DNA of 64,000 bases from Gluconacetobacter asukensis. GTDB taxonomy: Bacteria; Pseudomonadota; Alphaproteobacteria; Acetobacterales; Acetobacteraceae. Made by a program: the position numbers and the translations under genes. A model generated the notes under the pieces. That model saw nothing but the letters and a program-made list of their open reading frames with translations, was not told the DNA's origin and did no database searches. This document shows positions 62,114 to 64,000 of this stretch, piece after piece (within the stretch, counting starts at the first letter, position 1; each line of letters starts with the position of its first letter). The stretch spans positions 124,001-188,000 of the forward strand of contig NZ_JABEQE010000005.1 of NCBI RefSeq assembly GCF_014174375.1. Direction: 5' to 3'.

Positions 62114-63078
62114 GTCAGCGTCCTGCGGATGATCGCGCGCATCATGAGAATACCCATCGTCAGCGACCCGGCAGCCAGCACCAGAATCGCATGCCCCGCC
62201 GGGTCCGAGAACAGCAGACGGATGTAGGCCCGGTTCGTCAGCCACAGCATCAGACCCAGCACCAGGGGCAGTACGGCCAGCACCGCCGCGCTGGCCCGCG
62301 CCTCGGACGCCAGAGCATAGCCACGGGCCTTCAGGGCCAGCCTCCTGCGGATGACATCGGCCAGTCCTTCCAATGTGGCGCGGGGCGAACCGCCGGTCTG
62401 GGCTTGCAACGCCAGGGCGGTGGCAAAGAACCGGTATTCCGGCAGGCCCGACCGGGCCGCCAGCTCGCGCAGCCCGTCTTCCAGCGAAACCCCGATGGAA
62501 AGCTGCTCCAGCATGCGGGAAAATTCCGACCCTGTCGGCTCCGGCGCCTCGCGGGCCACCCCTCGCATCGCCTCCAGCACCGGAATACCCACACTGACCG
62601 ATCGGACGATTGTCGACAACACATCGGGAAATTGGCGAAGCTGCCGCCCCTGCCGCCTTTCCATCATCCAGCCGAATGTCGCGCGGCACAGGCAGATCCC
62701 GCCGGCAATCATGACCGGAATCGCAAGAAGGCCCAGGGCCTGTTCCGTCATGACCATAAAGGCGCCCGCCGCGATGAATGCCCCGATCGGCACCATCCAC
62801 CACGGCACAGGATATAGAGCCGCCCCAGCCATATCGACGCCCAGAAGCCCGACAGCGCTTACGGCCAACGGACGCCGCACACGTTGCTGCCGCCTGAACG
62901 CCGACAGCTCGACATGCGGCGCCGGGCGATGGGGTTGCGCCACAGCCGCCAACCTTGCGTCGCGCTTACGGCTCCTCTTATGCGTCCGCTCGGCCAGCAG
63001 GCCGGTGGCGCTCATGGCCAACAGCCACAGGCCGGACAGAACCAGCAACACCATCGGCGAGACCCCGCCCATCAACAT
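62110..63078 (-). CDS. tadB: Tad pilus inner-membrane protein TadB
   Basis: TadB is a GspF-like platform protein partnering TadC. It has 322 residues. The T2SSF core is [32 protein letters not shown], with [20 protein letters not shown] and a C-terminal pair of membrane segments. It overlaps tadA by 7 bp and tadC by 4 bp. Confidence 0.9.
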   Translation of the reverse strand: MLMGGVSPMVLLVLSGLWLLAMSATGLLAERTHKRSRKRDARLAAVAQPHRPAPHVELSAFRRQQRVRRPLAVSAVGLLGVDMAGAALYPVPWWMVPIGAFIAAGAFMVMTEQALGLLAIPVMIAGGICLCRATFGWMMERRQGRQLRQFPDVLSTIVRSVSVGIPVLEAMRGVAREAPEPTGSEFSRMLEQLSIGVSLEDGLRELAARSGLPEYRFFATALALQAQTGGSPRATLEGLADVIRRRLALKARGYALASEARASAAVLAVLPLVLGLMLWLTNRAYIRLLFSDPAGHAILVLAAGSLTMGILMMRAIIRRTLT

Positions 63079-64000
63079 TCGCCGGCGGCCTGTTCAAGGG
63101 CGGCATGCCATTCGCGTTCCAGGCCGAAACAGACCAGCCGGCGCATGAACGCCGGCGGCATGCGGCTGACCGCATAGTGCCCGATCAGGCGTCCATCCGC
63201 CCCTTCGCCGCGGATCTCAAAGCGGAAGATGTCATTGAGTGTGACGACATCGCCATCCATGCCGCAGATTTCCGTAACCTGGACAATGCGCCGGCTGCCA
63301 TCGCGCTGGCGCTGCACCTGGATGATCAAGTCGATGGCACCGACGATCTGGGTACGAATCGCGTGCAAAGGCAGAGCCATATTGCCCATCTGCACCATGT
63401 TCTCGATGCGTGTCAGCGCATCCCGGGTGGTATTTGCATGTACCGTGGACATGCTGCCGTCATGACCCGTATTCATCGCTTGCAGCATGTCAAAGGCTTC
63501 CTGCCCCCGGCATTCCCCGATGATGATACGGTCGGGGCGCATACGCAGCGCGTTGCGCATCAGTTCGCGCTGCGCGATTTCCCCGCCCCCCTCTAGGTTT
63601 GCCGGCCGCGTTTCCAGGCGCACTACATGCGGCTGCTGCAATTGCAGTTCCGCCGCGTCCTCGATGGTAATCACCCGCTCCCCGGAATCGATCAACCGCG
63701 AGAGGGCGTTCAGCAACGTCGTCTTTCCGGCCCCGGTGCCACCGGAAACGATGATGTTCAGCCGCGCCTGGGCGGCGATGCGCAGCACGCGCGCGACCGG
63801 CGCGCTCAGCGAACCGAAGGCGAGCAGCCGCTCGAAATCGATGATCTGCCGCCCGAATTTCCGGATCGTCAGATACGGGCCGTCGAGGGCCAGTGGTGGG
63901 AAGACAATATTGACGCGCGACCCGTCCCGCAGCCGCGCATCCGTCATCGGGTTGGATTCATCGATCCGTCGCCCGACGGCAGACGCGATCCGCTGGCAGA
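63072..64000 (-). CDS. tadA: Tad pilus assembly ATPase TadA/CpaF (3' part)
   Basis: This secretion ATPase powers Flp pilus assembly. The visible 309 codons contain [20 protein letters not shown], Walker [38 protein letters not shown] (Asp box), [20 protein letters not shown] (Walker B) and the His box [16 protein letters not shown]. The frame is open to the right edge, so the N-terminal domain lies outside the window. It overlaps tadB by 7 bp. Confidence 0.93.
   Translation of the reverse strand, partial: CQRIASAVGRRIDESNPMTDARLRDGSRVNIVFPPLALDGPYLTIRKFGRQIIDFERLLAFGSLSAPVARVLRIAAQARLNIIVSGGTGAGKTTLLNALSRLIDSGERVITIEDAAELQLQQPHVVRLETRPANLEGGGEIAQRELMRNALRMRPDRIIIGECRGQEAFDMLQAMNTGHDGSMSTVHANTTRDALTRIENMVQMGNMALPLHAIRTQIVGAIDLIIQVQRQRDGSRRIVQVTEICGMDGDVVTLNDIFRFEIRGEGADGRLIGHYAVSRMPPAFMRRLVCFGLEREWHAALEQAAGEC

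Overview
The window is GC-rich alphaproteobacterial chromosome, most likely from an acetic acid bacterium (Acetobacteraceae, Gluconacetobacter/Komagataeibacter-like). That placement is inferred from gene content: a PhyR/NepR/EcfG general stress module, TrcR (DUF1013), EipB (DUF1849), two DUF465 proteins, an alphaproteobacterial bL31, and the dgt/erpA/xthA and scpA/scpB/tatB neighbourhoods. I recognised no tRNA, rRNA, CRISPR array, prophage or insertion sequence. Most of the window is compact housekeeping DNA with many 4-bp ATGA stop/start overlaps.

Layout. 1-6.1 kb (minus): dgt, argS, a SPOR protein, scpA, scpB and the start of tatB. 6.2-7.8 kb: erpA and xthA (plus), then a YXWGXW protein (minus). 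7.9-20.5 kb (minus): SDR, glk, NCS2 purine permease, a UbiC/UTRA-like protein, cupin, NUDIX, htpG, mtnA, aspS, eipB and an amino-acid permease. 20.5-24.5 kb: an acyltransferase-like protein (plus), nrdR-nusB-thiL (minus) and a PCu(A)C-like protein (plus). 24.5-29.7 kb (minus): a glycerol regulon glpR-glpD-glpF-glpK with GlpR-type operators. 29.7-35.9 kb (minus): cydD-cydC, a lipoprotein and recQ. 35.9-40.2 kb: the general stress locus, with ecfG, nepR and a HisKA_2 kinase (minus) diverging from phyR (plus). 40.3-49.6 kb: an ABC-F ATPase, pterin dehydratase, Gfo/Idh/MocA oxidoreductase, radical SAM enzyme, secD-secF, an SDR and mscL. 49.8-54 kb: rpmE, a small heat-shock gene behind a ROSE-like RNA thermometer, trcR, two DUF465 genes and purE-purK. 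54-58.2 kb: an AcoR-like regulator lacking the AAA+ domain, divergent from acoA-acoB-acoC (acetoin dehydrogenase). 58.2-64 kb (minus): a Tad pilus cluster tadA-B-C-D-G-E-E running off the right edge, with tadG frameshifted in a G5 run.

The most unusual feature is a dispersed palindromic element of about 164-170 bp, found at three loci (246-415; 32062-32389 as a tandem pair; 39747-40277 as one full copy plus three partial tandem units). Copies share a core but have different outer arms, and in the full copies each arm still pairs with its partner. One copy also has a compensated inner hairpin. The third locus overlaps the 3' end of phyR, whose frame is shifted at about 39720 so that it reads on into the repeats.
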